DNA from: Streptomyces sp. NBC_01216
GTDB taxonomy: Bacteria > Actinomycetota > Actinomycetes > Streptomycetales > Streptomycetaceae
Direction of reading: 5' to 3'
NCBI RefSeq assembly: GCF_035994945.1
Contig: NZ_CP108677.1
Coordinates: 1,798,001-1,862,000 of the forward strand
DNA: 64,000 nucleotides
Both the position numbers and the translations under genes were made by a program. Under the pieces are notes generated by a model, which saw only the letters and a list, made by a program, of their open reading frames with translations, ran no database searches and had not been told where the DNA came from. Shown piece after piece: positions 53,040 through 61,078 of this stretch; position 1 is the first letter of the stretch; the number at the start of each line of letters is the position of its first letter.

Positions 53040-54227
53040 TCAGAGCCCGACGATCGAGTTCCATCTCCTGGTGAACTCCGCGCGCTCCTCGGAGGTGAGG
53101 TCCCGGGCGATGGCGAGCCGGCTCCGCATGGCCCCGTCGGGGAAGATCAGCGGGTCCTCGGCGAGTGCGGCGAGTTCCTCGTCGCCGGAGTCGGCGAGCA
53201 CGTCGCGGGCGGCGGGCACCGGGCAGACGTAGTTGACCCAGGCGGCCAGTTCGGCGGCGACCTCGGGTTCGTAGTAGTAGTCGACCAGGGCCTCCGCGTT
53301 GGCCTTGTGCGAGGCGAGATTGGGAATCATCAGGGACTCGGCCCACAGTTCGGCGCCCTCCTCGGGGACGACGAACTCGATGTCGGGGTTGTCGGCCTGG
53401 AGCTGGATGACGTCGCCGGAGTACGCCTGGCAGGCCAGGACGTCCCCGGTGGACAGGTCCTTGATGTAGTCGTTCCCGGTGAAGCGCCGGATGTGCCGCT
53501 TCCGCACGAGTTCCTCGACCTGTTCGCACAGCGTGTGGAAGTCGTCCGCGGTCCACCGGGTCACGTCGACGCCGTTGCCCTGCATCAGCAGCGCGAAGGA
53601 CTCGTCGAGACCGGACAGCAGCGTGACCCGGCCGCGCAGGTCGGCGGCCCACAGGTCCTGGGTGGAACGGATCTCCCGGCCCAGCGCGCGGCGGTTGTAG
53701 GCGATGCCGGTGATGCCGGACTGCCAGGGGACGCTGTGCCGCCGGCCGTCGTCGAACGGAGGGCGGAGCAGTTGCGGGTCGAGGTGCCGGGCGACGTTCG
53801 GCTGCCCGTCGCGGTCCATCTCCTGTACCCAGCCGAGCCGGACGAACCGCGCGGCCATCCAGTCGCTGACGACGATGAGGTCGCGGCCGGTCTCCTGGTG
53901 GTTCATCAGAGCCGGGCTGATCTTGCCGAAGAACTCGTCGTTGTCGTTGATCTCCTCGGTGTACCGGACGGAGATCCCGGTCCGCTCGGCGAAGGCGTCC
54001 AGAGTGGGCCGCTTCGCACCGTCGTCGTCATCGGTGTCGATGTAGAGCGGCCAGTTGGCGAAGTCGACGGCGCGGTCGCGTGCGGACAGGTCCCGGCCGG
54101 CGCGCCGGCCGGGCTCCACGTAGGCCGCGGGCACCCCGCAGCCGGCCAGCGTCATCGCGGCGCTCACGCCGCCGAGGCCGCGCAGCAGGGCGCGGCGGGA
54201 CAGGTGGTTCCTCGCTGTCGCTCTCAC
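53040..54227 (-). CDS. Second polyamine-binding lipoprotein, PotD-like
   Basis: The 395-residue protein has a twin-arginine lipoprotein leader (SRRALLRGLGGVSAAMTLAG, then Cys) and a PotD-type domain: VDFANWPLYIDTDDDDGAKR, VRYTEEINDNDEFFGKI, TGRDLIVVSDWMAARFVRLG and GDVIQLQADNPDIEFVVPE. It is a clear paralogue of the 45065-46312 protein but has no permease genes beside it, so it may share PotABC or deliver another amine. The GTG at 54225-54227 is the likely start; the frame is open to a TTG at 54263. It is separated from the upstream aldehyde dehydrogenase gene by a terminator. Confidence 0.88.
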   Translation of the reverse strand: MRATARNHLSRRALLRGLGGVSAAMTLAGCGVPAAYVEPGRRAGRDLSARDRAVDFANWPLYIDTDDDDGAKRPTLDAFAERTGISVRYTEEINDNDEFFGKISPALMNHQETGRDLIVVSDWMAARFVRLGWVQEMDRDGQPNVARHLDPQLLRPPFDDGRRHSVPWQSGITGIAYNRRALGREIRSTQDLWAADLRGRVTLLSGLDESFALLMQGNGVDVTRWTADDFHTLCEQVEELVRKRHIRRFTGNDYIKDLSTGDVLACQAYSGDVIQLQADNPDIEFVVPEEGAELWAESLMIPNLASHKANAEALVDYYYEPEVAAELAAWVNYVCPVPAARDVLADSGDEELAALAEDPLIFPDGAMRSRLAIARDLTSEERAEFTRRWNSIVGL

Positions 54228-54340
54228 CCGAGCAGCTTCCTCCGGCCCTCCGCGCCGGGGCAATGGACGCTCCGTCTCCCCCGGGGCCCCTTCCCCGACA
54301 CCTTGTCGATCATCGCGGCCTCGGTGTGCCCCGGAACGCC

Positions 54341-54374
54341 GACGGGCGGCCGGGGAGGAACCCGGCCGCCCGTC
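54341..54374 (-). terminator. Terminator hairpin after second aminoaldehyde dehydrogenase
   Basis: GACGGGCGGCCGGG (54341-54354) and CCCGGCCGCCCGTC (54361-54374) form a perfect 14-bp stem with a 6-nt loop, 13 bp beyond the dehydrogenase stop. It separates that gene from the potD-like gene. Confidence 0.82.
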
Positions 54375-54387
54375 CTCGTCGGGGTGA

Positions 54388-55824
54388 TCAGCCCAGGGAC
54401 GTCATCACGTGCTTGATGCGCGTGTAGTCCTCGAAGCCGTACGCCGAGAGGTCCTTGCCGTAGCCGGACTTCTTGTAGCCGCCGTGCGGCATCTCCGCGA
54501 CCAGCGGGATGTGGGTGTTGATCCAGACGCAGCCGAAGTCGAGCGCCTTCGACATGCGCATCGCGCGGGCGTGGTCCTTCGTCCAGACCGAGGAGGCGAG
54601 CGCGAACTCGACACCGTTGGCGAACTCCAGGGCCTGCTCCTCGTCACGGAACGACTGCACCGTGATGACCGGTCCGAAGACCTCGTTCTGGATGATCTCG
54701 TCGTCCTGCTTCAGGCCGGAGACCACGGTAGGAGCGTAGAAGTAGCCCTTGTCACCGACCCGGTGGCCGCCCGTCTCGACCTTGGCGTGAGCGGGGAGCC
54801 GCTCGACGAAGCCGCTGACCTGGGCCAGCTGGTTCGCGTTGTTCAACGGGCCGTACAGCACGTCCTCGTCGTCCGGCAGGCCGGTCTTCGTGTCGGCGGC
54901 GGCCTTGGCGAGCTGCGCCACGAACTCGTCGTGGATGGACTCGTGCACGAGCACGCGGGTGGCGGCCGTGCAGTCCTGGCCGGCGTTGAAGAAGCCCGCC
55001 ACCGAGATGTCCTCGACCGCCTTGGCGATGTCGGTGTCCTCGAAGACGACGACCGGCGCCTTGCCGCCCAGCTCCAGGTGGACGCGCTTGACGTCCTTGG
55101 ACGCCGACTCGGCGACCTGCATGCCGGCGCGTACCGAGCCGGTGATGGAAGCCATCGCCGGGGTCGCGTGCTCGACCATCGCCTTGCCGGTCTCGCGGTC
55201 GCCGCAGACGACGTTGAAGACGCCCTTGGGAACGATCCGGCCGATGATCTCGGCGATCAGGACGGTCGAGGCGGGAGTGGTGTCCGAGGGCTTGAGGACG
55301 ACCGTGTTGCCCGCGGCGAGCGCCGGGGCGAACTTCCACACGGCCATCATCATCGGGTAGTTCCACGGCGCGACCTGGGCACAGACGCCCACCGGCTCGC
55401 GGCGGACGATCGAGGTCATGCCCTCCATGTACTCCCCGGCCGAGCGGCCCTCGAGCATCCGGGCGGCACCCGCGAAGAAGCGGATCTGGTCCACCATGGG
55501 CGGGACCTCCTCGCTCGCGGTGAGGCCGGCCGGCTTGCCGGTGTTCTCGACCTCGGCGGCGACCAGGTCCTCGGCCCGCTCCTCGAAGGCGTCGGCGATC
55601 TTGAGGAGGACCTTCTGGCGTTCGGCGGGCGTGGTGTCGCGCCAGGCCGGGAACGCCGCGGCGGCGGCCTCCATGGCGGCGTCGACGTCGCTCTGGCCGG
55701 AGAGCGGAGACGTGGCGAAGACCTCGCCCGTGGCCGGGTTGACCACATCGATGGTCCGCCCGTCGGCGGCGTCCCGGAACTCCCCGTTGATGTAGTTACG
55801 CAGCCGGCGCAGCTCGGTGGTCAC
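54388..55824 (-). CDS. Gamma-aminobutyraldehyde dehydrogenase
   Basis: The 478-residue enzyme has QVAPWNYPMMM, ITGSVRAGMQVAES, VHLELGGKAPVVVFED (general base Glu), and NAGQDCTAATRVL with the catalytic Cys. It is of the aminobutyraldehyde/betaine aldehyde group, like the 46363-47877 enzyme. The GTG start at 55822-55824 follows GGAGG at 8 nt. It is divergent from an Lrp/AsnC regulator and a class III aminotransferase, so the unit probably turns a diamine into its amino acid: the transaminase makes the aminoaldehyde and this enzyme oxidises it. Confidence 0.9.
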   Translation of the reverse strand: MTTELRRLRNYINGEFRDAADGRTIDVVNPATGEVFATSPLSGQSDVDAAMEAAAAAFPAWRDTTPAERQKVLLKIADAFEERAEDLVAAEVENTGKPAGLTASEEVPPMVDQIRFFAGAARMLEGRSAGEYMEGMTSIVRREPVGVCAQVAPWNYPMMMAVWKFAPALAAGNTVVLKPSDTTPASTVLIAEIIGRIVPKGVFNVVCGDRETGKAMVEHATPAMASITGSVRAGMQVAESASKDVKRVHLELGGKAPVVVFEDTDIAKAVEDISVAGFFNAGQDCTAATRVLVHESIHDEFVAQLAKAAADTKTGLPDDEDVLYGPLNNANQLAQVSGFVERLPAHAKVETGGHRVGDKGYFYAPTVVSGLKQDDEIIQNEVFGPVITVQSFRDEEQALEFANGVEFALASSVWTKDHARAMRMSKALDFGCVWINTHIPLVAEMPHGGYKKSGYGKDLSAYGFEDYTRIKHVMTSLG

Positions 55825-55931
55825 TTGCCACCCCTCCTGTCGTTCAGAGTTCATTCTGTCCCGATGGGTGAGACACCCCCACAGTAGTCGCTCGGCGGAC
55901 GCTTTCGACAGGCCCGACAGTCCATAACTTC

Positions 55932-55980
55932 GGATTCCGTGAGATGCTGGATCATAAACAACGAATTTCATCGATCCGGG
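55932..55980. promoter_or_regulatory. AT-richer divergent control region with GGATTCCGT motif
   Basis: This stretch between the dehydrogenase and Lrp genes is markedly AT-richer than its surroundings. It holds GGATTCCGT (55932-55940), and GGATC/GATCC flank CATAAACAACGAATTTC. GGATTCCGT also occurs upstream of the other polyamine operon (47944-47952). It probably contains both promoters and Lrp/AsnC sites. Confidence 0.5.
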
Positions 55981-56017
55981 CTTGCCAGACAGACGAGTCT
56001 CGGTGCAGAGTGAGCTC

Positions 56018-56509
56018 GTGGCCAGTCAAAGCGCTAACTCCAGGACCGGATCCGGTTCGTCCCCGACGATCGATGCCGTCTCCCTGGCGATCATCGAGCA
56101 GCTCCAGGAGGACGGTCGCCGTCCCTACGCCGCGATAGGCAAGGCCGTCGGTCTTTCCGAGGCGGCCGTCCGGCAACGGGTCCAGAAACTGCTCGACCAG
56201 GGCGTCATGCAGATCGTCGCCGTCACCGACCCGCTCACCGTGGGATTCCGGCGGCAGGCGATGGTCGGCGTCAACGTCGAGGGGGACCTGGACCCGGTCG
56301 CGGACGCGCTGACGGCCATGGCCGAGTGCGAGTACGTGGTGATGACCGCCGGCTCGTTCGACCTGATGGTGGAGGTCGTCTGCGAGGACGACGACCACCT
56401 GCTGGAAGTGATCAACAAGCGCATCCGCACTCTCCCCGGTGTGCGCTCCACCGAGAGCTTCGTCTACCTCAAGCTCAAGAAGCAGACCTACATGTGGGGA
56501 ACCCGATAG
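56018..56509 (+). CDS. Lrp/AsnC family transcriptional regulator
   Basis: The 163-residue regulator has an N-terminal helix-turn-helix (AIIEQLQEDGRRPYAAIGKA, VGLSEAAVRQRVQKL) and a C-terminal RAM ligand-binding domain (AMVGVNVEGDLDPVADALTA, YVVMTAGSFDLMVEVVCEDD). It is divergent from an aminoaldehyde dehydrogenase gene and 2 bp before an aminotransferase gene on its own strand, so it most likely controls this amine-catabolic unit. Several GTG codons could start it; I chose 56018, which keeps the usual short Ser-rich arm. The frame is open to 55982. Confidence 0.9.
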   Translation: MASQSANSRTGSGSSPTIDAVSLAIIEQLQEDGRRPYAAIGKAVGLSEAAVRQRVQKLLDQGVMQIVAVTDPLTVGFRRQAMVGVNVEGDLDPVADALTAMAECEYVVMTAGSFDLMVEVVCEDDDHLLEVINKRIRTLPGVRSTESFVYLKLKKQTYMWGTR

Positions 56510-56511
56510 CC

Positions 56512-57873
56512 GTGAGCAAGGACCTCTCCAAGACCGCCTACGACCACCTGTGGATGCACTTCACCCGCATGTCGTCGTACGAGAACTCCCCCGTCCCCAC
56601 CATCGTGCGGGGCGAGGGCACCTACATCTTCGACGACAAGGGCAAGCGCTACCTCGACGGTCTCGCCGGTCTGTTCGTGGTCAACGCCGGACACGGCCGC
56701 CAGGAACTGGCCGAGGTCGCGTACAAGCAGGCCCAGGAGCTGGCCTTCTTCCCGGTGTGGTCGTACGCCCACCCCAAGGCCGTGGAGCTGGCCGAGCGCC
56801 TCGCCGGCTACGCCCCGGGCGACCTCAACAAGGTGTTCTTCACCACTGGCGGCGGCGAGGCCGTCGAGACCGCCTGGAAGCTGGCCAAGCAGTACTTCAA
56901 GCTCCAGGGCAAGCCCACCAAGTACAAGGTCATCTCGCGCGCGGTCGCCTATCACGGCACCCCGCAGGGCGCCCTGTCGATCACCGGCCTGCCGGCCCTG
57001 AAGGCCCCCTTCGAGCCGCTGGTACCCGGCGCGCACAAGGTGCCGAACACCAACATCTACCGTGCCCCGATCCACGGCGACGACCCCGAGGCCTTCGGCC
57101 GCTGGGCCGCCGACCAGATCGAGCAGCAGATCCTCTTCGAGGGCCCCGAGACCGTCGCGGCCGTCTTCCTGGAGCCGGTGCAGAACGCGGGCGGCTGCTT
57201 CCCTCCTCCGCCCGGGTACTTCCAGCGCGTCCGCGAGATCTGCGACCAGTACGACGTACTGCTCGTGTCCGACGAGACCATCTGCGCCTTCGGCCGCCTC
57301 GGCACGATGTTCGCCTGCGACAAGTTCGGCTACGTTCCGGACATGATCACCTGCGCGAAGGGCATGACCTCCGGTTACTCCCCGATCGGTGCCTGTATCG
57401 TCTCGGACCGCCTCGCGGAGCCCTTCTACCGGGGCGACAACACCTTCCTGCACGGCTACACCTTCGGCGGCCACCCGGTCTCCTCCGCCGTGGCCCTGGC
57501 GAACCTCGACATCTTCGACAAGGAGGGCCTGAACCAGCACGTGCTGGACCAGGAGGGCAACTTCTTCTCGACGCTGCAGAAGCTGCACGACCTGCCGATC
57601 GTCGGCGACGTCCGCGGCAACGGCTTCTTCTACGGCATCGAACTCGTCAAGGACAAGACGACCAAGGAGTCCTTCACCGACGAGGAGACCGAGCGCGTGC
57701 TCTACGGCTTCCTCTCCAAGGCCCTCTACGACAACGGCCTGTACTGCCGCGCCGACGACCGGGGCGACCCGGTCGTCCAGCTGGCTCCGCCGCTGATCGC
57801 GGACCAGTCCACCTTCGACGAGATCGAGCAGATCCTCCGGGCCACCCTCACCGAGGCATGGACGAAGCTGTAA
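56512..57873 (+). CDS. Class III PLP aminotransferase, probable polyamine/diamine transaminase
   Basis: The 453-residue enzyme shows YLDGLAGLFVVNAGHGRQEL, the cofactor loop TTGGGEAVETAWKLAKQY, AVAYHGTPQGALSITG, SDETICAFGRLGTMF (ring-nitrogen Asp-Glu) and the Schiff-base Lys in TCAKGMTSGYSPIG. It is closest to pyruvate-linked putrescine/spermidine or beta-alanine transaminases of the omega class. It starts 2 bp after the Lrp/AsnC stop, so the two are cotranscribed, and the divergent dehydrogenase would accept its aminoaldehyde product. The specific amine is inferred from context only. Confidence 0.88.
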   Translation: MSKDLSKTAYDHLWMHFTRMSSYENSPVPTIVRGEGTYIFDDKGKRYLDGLAGLFVVNAGHGRQELAEVAYKQAQELAFFPVWSYAHPKAVELAERLAGYAPGDLNKVFFTTGGGEAVETAWKLAKQYFKLQGKPTKYKVISRAVAYHGTPQGALSITGLPALKAPFEPLVPGAHKVPNTNIYRAPIHGDDPEAFGRWAADQIEQQILFEGPETVAAVFLEPVQNAGGCFPPPPGYFQRVREICDQYDVLLVSDETICAFGRLGTMFACDKFGYVPDMITCAKGMTSGYSPIGACIVSDRLAEPFYRGDNTFLHGYTFGGHPVSSAVALANLDIFDKEGLNQHVLDQEGNFFSTLQKLHDLPIVGDVRGNGFFYGIELVKDKTTKESFTDEETERVLYGFLSKALYDNGLYCRADDRGDPVVQLAPPLIADQSTFDEIEQILRATLTEAWTKL

Positions 57874-57910
57874 CGCTCTTCTCGGACCACGCCGCCCTCA
57901 CGGCGTGAAC

Positions 57911-57955
57911 GGCCCGGGCATGCCCCCATCCGAGTGGATGACGGCTGCCCGGGCC
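57911..57955 (+). terminator. Terminator after aminotransferase gene
   Basis: GGCCCGGGCA (57911-57920) pairs with TGCCCGGGCC (57946-57955). A second small stem, CATCC/GGATG, is nested at 57927-57940. It begins 37 bp after the aminotransferase stop. Confidence 0.75.
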
Positions 57956-58018
57956 GCGTGCTGTGCGTACGACCGGATCCGAATCCTTACGGTGCCCAGT
58001 GACCGACCGGCCCGCCTC

Positions 58019-58044
58019 GTCGTTCCCCCGGACGGGGGAACGAC
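58019..58044. promoter_or_regulatory. Perfect hairpin in leader of ABC exporter
   Basis: GTCGTTCCCCC (58019-58029) pairs with GGGGGAACGAC (58034-58044) around a 4-nt loop, about 60 bp before the ABC ATPase start. It may be an attenuator or an operator. The remainder of the 230-bp gap holds the terminator above and no gene. Confidence 0.45.
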
Positions 58045-58103
58045 GGGGGAAACACATCAGATCCGACTTCGATCCGACTCGACCCGACCTCGAGGTGTAC
58101 GCG

Positions 58104-58838
58104 ATGGCCCCACCGGACAACGACGTGCTCTGGGCGCGTTCCCTGCACTACTCCCTGGGGGGAGCGCCCGTGCTCAGCGGCGTCTCCCTCGGGGTCCGCG
58201 AGGGAGAGATCCTCGCCGTGGTCGGTCCGCGAGGCAGCGGCAAGACGGCCCTCCTGCGCTGCCTGTCCGGGCAGGCCGTCGCCGAGCAGGGTGAGGTCTG
58301 GTTCCACAGCGACCCCGTGCACACCCTGACCGCGCTCCGGCGCGAACGGCTGCGCCGGGACCGGTTCGGCTGGATCGACCCCGAACCCGGACTCGTCCCG
58401 GAACTCTCCGCCTGGGAGAACGCGGCCCTGCCGCTGCTGCTCCGCGGGGTGTCGCACCGGGCCGCCAAGGCCGCCGCCCAGGAGTGGCTGGAGCGTCTCG
58501 ACGTCGGCATGTACGCGCGCAAGCGCCCGCACGCGCTGACCCAGTCGCAACGCCAGCGGATCGCCACCGCCAGAGCGCTGGTCACCACGCCCTCGGTGCT
58601 CTTCGCCGACGAGCCCACGGCCGCGCTGCACAGCGCGGACGGGGCGCAGGTGCTGCGGACCCTGACCGCCGCGGCCCGCTCGCACCGCATCACGGTGCTG
58701 CTCGCCACCCACGACACCCGGGTGGCCGCCCTCGCCGACCGTGCGGTCGGCCTGTTGGACGGGCGCCGCGTCAGCGCGGGCTCCCTTCCGCCGGCCACCG
58801 GGGCGGAGGGCGTCGCCTCGTGCTCGCTCTCCGTCTAG
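58104..58838 (+). CDS. ABC transporter ATP-binding protein with degenerate signature motif
   Basis: The 244-residue ATPase resembles LolD/MacB-type exporters: Walker A VVGPRGSGKTALLR, a Q-loop replaced by GWIDPEPGLVPEL, and Walker B SVLFADEPTAAL followed by the H-loop VLLATHDTRVAALAD. The signature, normally LSGGQ, reads LTQSQRQRIATARAL, lacking both glycines. ATP hydrolysis may therefore be weak or need a partner site. The ATG at 58104 has GAGG 8 nt upstream; a GTG at 58095 is also possible. It overlaps the cognate membrane-protein gene by 19 bp. Confidence 0.82.
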   Translation: MAPPDNDVLWARSLHYSLGGAPVLSGVSLGVREGEILAVVGPRGSGKTALLRCLSGQAVAEQGEVWFHSDPVHTLTALRRERLRRDRFGWIDPEPGLVPELSAWENAALPLLLRGVSHRAAKAAAQEWLERLDVGMYARKRPHALTQSQRQRIATARALVTTPSVLFADEPTAALHSADGAQVLRTLTAAARSHRITVLLATHDTRVAALADRAVGLLDGRRVSAGSLPPATGAEGVASCSLSV

Positions 58839-59962
58839 TCCGCGGAACCCCTCCTCTGGTGCTGTTGCGGCGGCTCCTGGTCGCCGCCGCGGCGGCCGGG
58901 GTCGGCTTCCTGCTGCTGTGCACCCTGGGCTACGCGGTCGGCCACCCGGACCGCTCGGCCTCCTCCGTACCGCGGCTGCTGTGGTGCGTGGTGCCGCTGG
59001 CGGCGACCGTCCATCTCGCGGTGGCCGTCGCGCGCACGGACCCCAGCACGCGCCCGCGTCCGGGGCTGTCGGCGGTCGGGCTCGGCCCCGCCCGGCTCAC
59101 CGCGCTCGCCGCCGCCTCGACCGCGGTCTCCTGCACACTGGGCTCGGTGGTGGCCCTCCTGCTCTACCTGCACCTGCGGGGGGACCTCACCGGGCTGCCC
59201 TTCGACGGCGCCGCGGCCGAGCTGCTCGCGGGGGACCAGCCCGTGCCGCTGGCGGCGGCCCTCACCCTGCTCGCCGTCCTGCCGGTGCTCGCCTCGACGG
59301 CGGCGGGCCTCGCGCTGCGGCCGGGCCGGTCCGCGGCTTCGGAGGGCGTCGAGCGGACGACCCCCTCGGGACTCCCGTGGGGCGTCGCGCTCCTCGCCCT
59401 GGGCCTGGCCGTGGAGACGTACGCGGGCCAGGGCGGTGGCAACGGGGACTTCCCGCTGCCGGGCCGCTTCGGGGCGAGCCCCGGGGGCGTGCTCGCCGGG
59501 TGGGTCCTCACGGCGGCGGGTCTGGTGGTGGCGGGCCCCGGCATCACGCACTGGTGCGGACGACTCCTCCAGGCCGTCCGGCCCGGCGCGGTCCGGCTGC
59601 TGGCGGGCCGCGTGCTGATGGACGAGTCCCGGCGCCTCGGCCGTCCGCTGGGCCTGGTGTGCGCGGTGGCCTCCGGGGCGCTGGCGTCGGTGAGACTCTA
59701 CGGATCCGGTCCGGGCGACTTCGGGCCGCTGACCGGCCTCGGCGCGGCGCTGGTGACGGCCTGCACCACGGCCACCCTGCTGACGGCGGCCCTCGAGTCC
59801 CGGCAGTGCCGGGCGCACACCGCGGCGGCCCTGCTCCGTCTGGGCGCGCCGCCGACGGTCCTGCGGACGGTGGCGCTGCTGCGGGCGGGCGTCCTGCTGG
59901 CCGTCTTCCTGCCGCTGACCTGGCTGGTGGCGGAACTGGCGGCCGTCCCACTGCGCGGCTGA
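58820..59962 (+). CDS. FtsX/MacB-like membrane protein, partner of ABC ATPase
   Basis: The 380-residue integral membrane protein starts VLALRLVRGTPPLVLLRRLL, with GGAGG 10 nt upstream, inside the end of the ATPase gene. It has about eight hydrophobic segments, among them LLVAAAAAGVGFLLLCTLGY, AALTLLAVLPVLASTAAGLAL and a C-terminal LLRAGVLLAVFLPLTWLVAE. The C-terminal LRLGAPPTVLRTVALLRA recalls FtsX-type permeases. The pair is probably an exporter or a regulator of cell-envelope processes; the substrate is unknown. Confidence 0.75.
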   Translation: MLALRLVRGTPPLVLLRRLLVAAAAAGVGFLLLCTLGYAVGHPDRSASSVPRLLWCVVPLAATVHLAVAVARTDPSTRPRPGLSAVGLGPARLTALAAASTAVSCTLGSVVALLLYLHLRGDLTGLPFDGAAAELLAGDQPVPLAAALTLLAVLPVLASTAAGLALRPGRSAASEGVERTTPSGLPWGVALLALGLAVETYAGQGGGNGDFPLPGRFGASPGGVLAGWVLTAAGLVVAGPGITHWCGRLLQAVRPGAVRLLAGRVLMDESRRLGRPLGLVCAVASGALASVRLYGSGPGDFGPLTGLGAALVTACTTATLLTAALESRQCRAHTAAALLRLGAPPTVLRTVALLRAGVLLAVFLPLTWLVAELAAVPLRG

Positions 59963-60003
59963 CCCACGACCGGGCCCGCCTGCGGCGGTGGCGACGCGCC
60001 GAA

Positions 60004-60040
60004 GGCCGCACCGCCCCGCCGTCCCGGGGAGAGTGCGGCC
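60004..60040. terminator. Hairpin between convergent units
   Basis: GGCCGCAC (60004-60011) and GTGCGGCC (60033-60040) form a stem with a GC-rich internal loop, between the exporter gene and the thiamine ATPase stop at 60047. Confidence 0.5.
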
Positions 60041-60046
60041 GGGCCG

Positions 60047-61078
60047 TCAGCCTGCGGTGTCGGGCGCCAGGACCACGACCTCCGCCGCGGCGAAGGTCAC
60101 GCCTACCCGCGCGCCCGCCTCGGGCGCCTCGGGCAGCGTGCACTCCGCGTCCAGCGCGGGTCCGTCGTCCGGGCGGAGCCGGACCTCCACCCGGCCGCCG
60201 CGGAAGGTACGGGTCTCGACCGTGCAGGGCAGTCCGTCGCCGGGAGCGGCCAGCCGGACGCCGCCGGGCCGCACCAGCAGCCTGGTCGCCTCGCACGGCG
60301 TGCCCTCCGGGACGGGGACCCTGCCCCATACCGTGTCCGCCACCCCGCCGCTCACGGTCGCCGCCACGACGTTGTCGAAGCCGAGGAAGCGTGCCACGAA
60401 CTCGGAGGCCGGACGCTGCCAGACCTCCAGGGGCGTGCCCGACTGGGCGATCCGGCCGTCGCGCATCACGACGACGCGGTCCGCGAGGGCGAACGCCTCC
60501 CCCTGGTCATGGGTGACGGCCAGCACCGTCGTCCCCAGTCGCCGGAAGAGGTCCCGAAGTTCGGTCACCAGCCGTTCCCGCAGTCCGCGGTCGAGTTGGC
60601 CGAGCGGCTCGTCCAGCATGAGCAGCCGGGGCCGGGGGGCGAGCGCCCGGGCCAGCGCCACCCGCTGCTGCTCTCCGCCGGAGAGCGAGGCGACCGCCCG
60701 CCGGGCCGCCCCGGGCAGCCCGACCAGGTCGAGCAGCTCCGCGACCCGCTCGGCCCGCTCGGCCCGGCCCACGCCGGCCATCCGCAGCCCGAAGGCGACG
60801 TTGCCGCCGACGTCCCGCTGCGGAAAGAGCTGGTGGTCCTGGAACATCAGGCCGACGCCCCGCCGGTGCACGGGCACCCCGGCCTGGTCGGCTCCGCCGA
60901 GCAGGACCCGGCCGCCGTCCAGCGCCTGGAGCCCGGCGACGGCCCGGAGCAGGGTGGACTTGCCGCTGCCGCTGGGGCCGAGCACGCACACGATCTCGTG
61001 TTCGGCGACGTCCAGGCCGACCGCGTCGAGTACCGCGCGGTCACCGAACCGTACGGTCGCGTCGTCGAGAGTCAGCAT
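60047..61078 (-). CDS. thiQ: Thiamine ABC transporter ATP-binding protein
   Basis: The 343-residue ATPase has Walker A LGPSGSGKSTLLRA, a Q-loop in GLMFQDHQLFPQRDV, the signature LSGGEQQRVALARAL, and Walker B LLMLDEPLGQLDRGLRER with the H-loop LAVTHDQGEAFALADR. A C-terminal TOBE-like domain makes it longer than E. coli ThiQ, closer to FbpC/PotA in length. Its start overlaps the permease stop (ATGA). The operon has a TPP riboswitch, so thiamine import is the likely role. Confidence 0.87.
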   Translation of the reverse strand: MLTLDDATVRFGDRAVLDAVGLDVAEHEIVCVLGPSGSGKSTLLRAVAGLQALDGGRVLLGGADQAGVPVHRRGVGLMFQDHQLFPQRDVGGNVAFGLRMAGVGRAERAERVAELLDLVGLPGAARRAVASLSGGEQQRVALARALAPRPRLLMLDEPLGQLDRGLRERLVTELRDLFRRLGTTVLAVTHDQGEAFALADRVVVMRDGRIAQSGTPLEVWQRPASEFVARFLGFDNVVAATVSGGVADTVWGRVPVPEGTPCEATRLLVRPGGVRLAAPGDGLPCTVETRTFRGGRVEVRLRPDDGPALDAECTLPEAPEAGARVGVTFAAAEVVVLAPDTAG

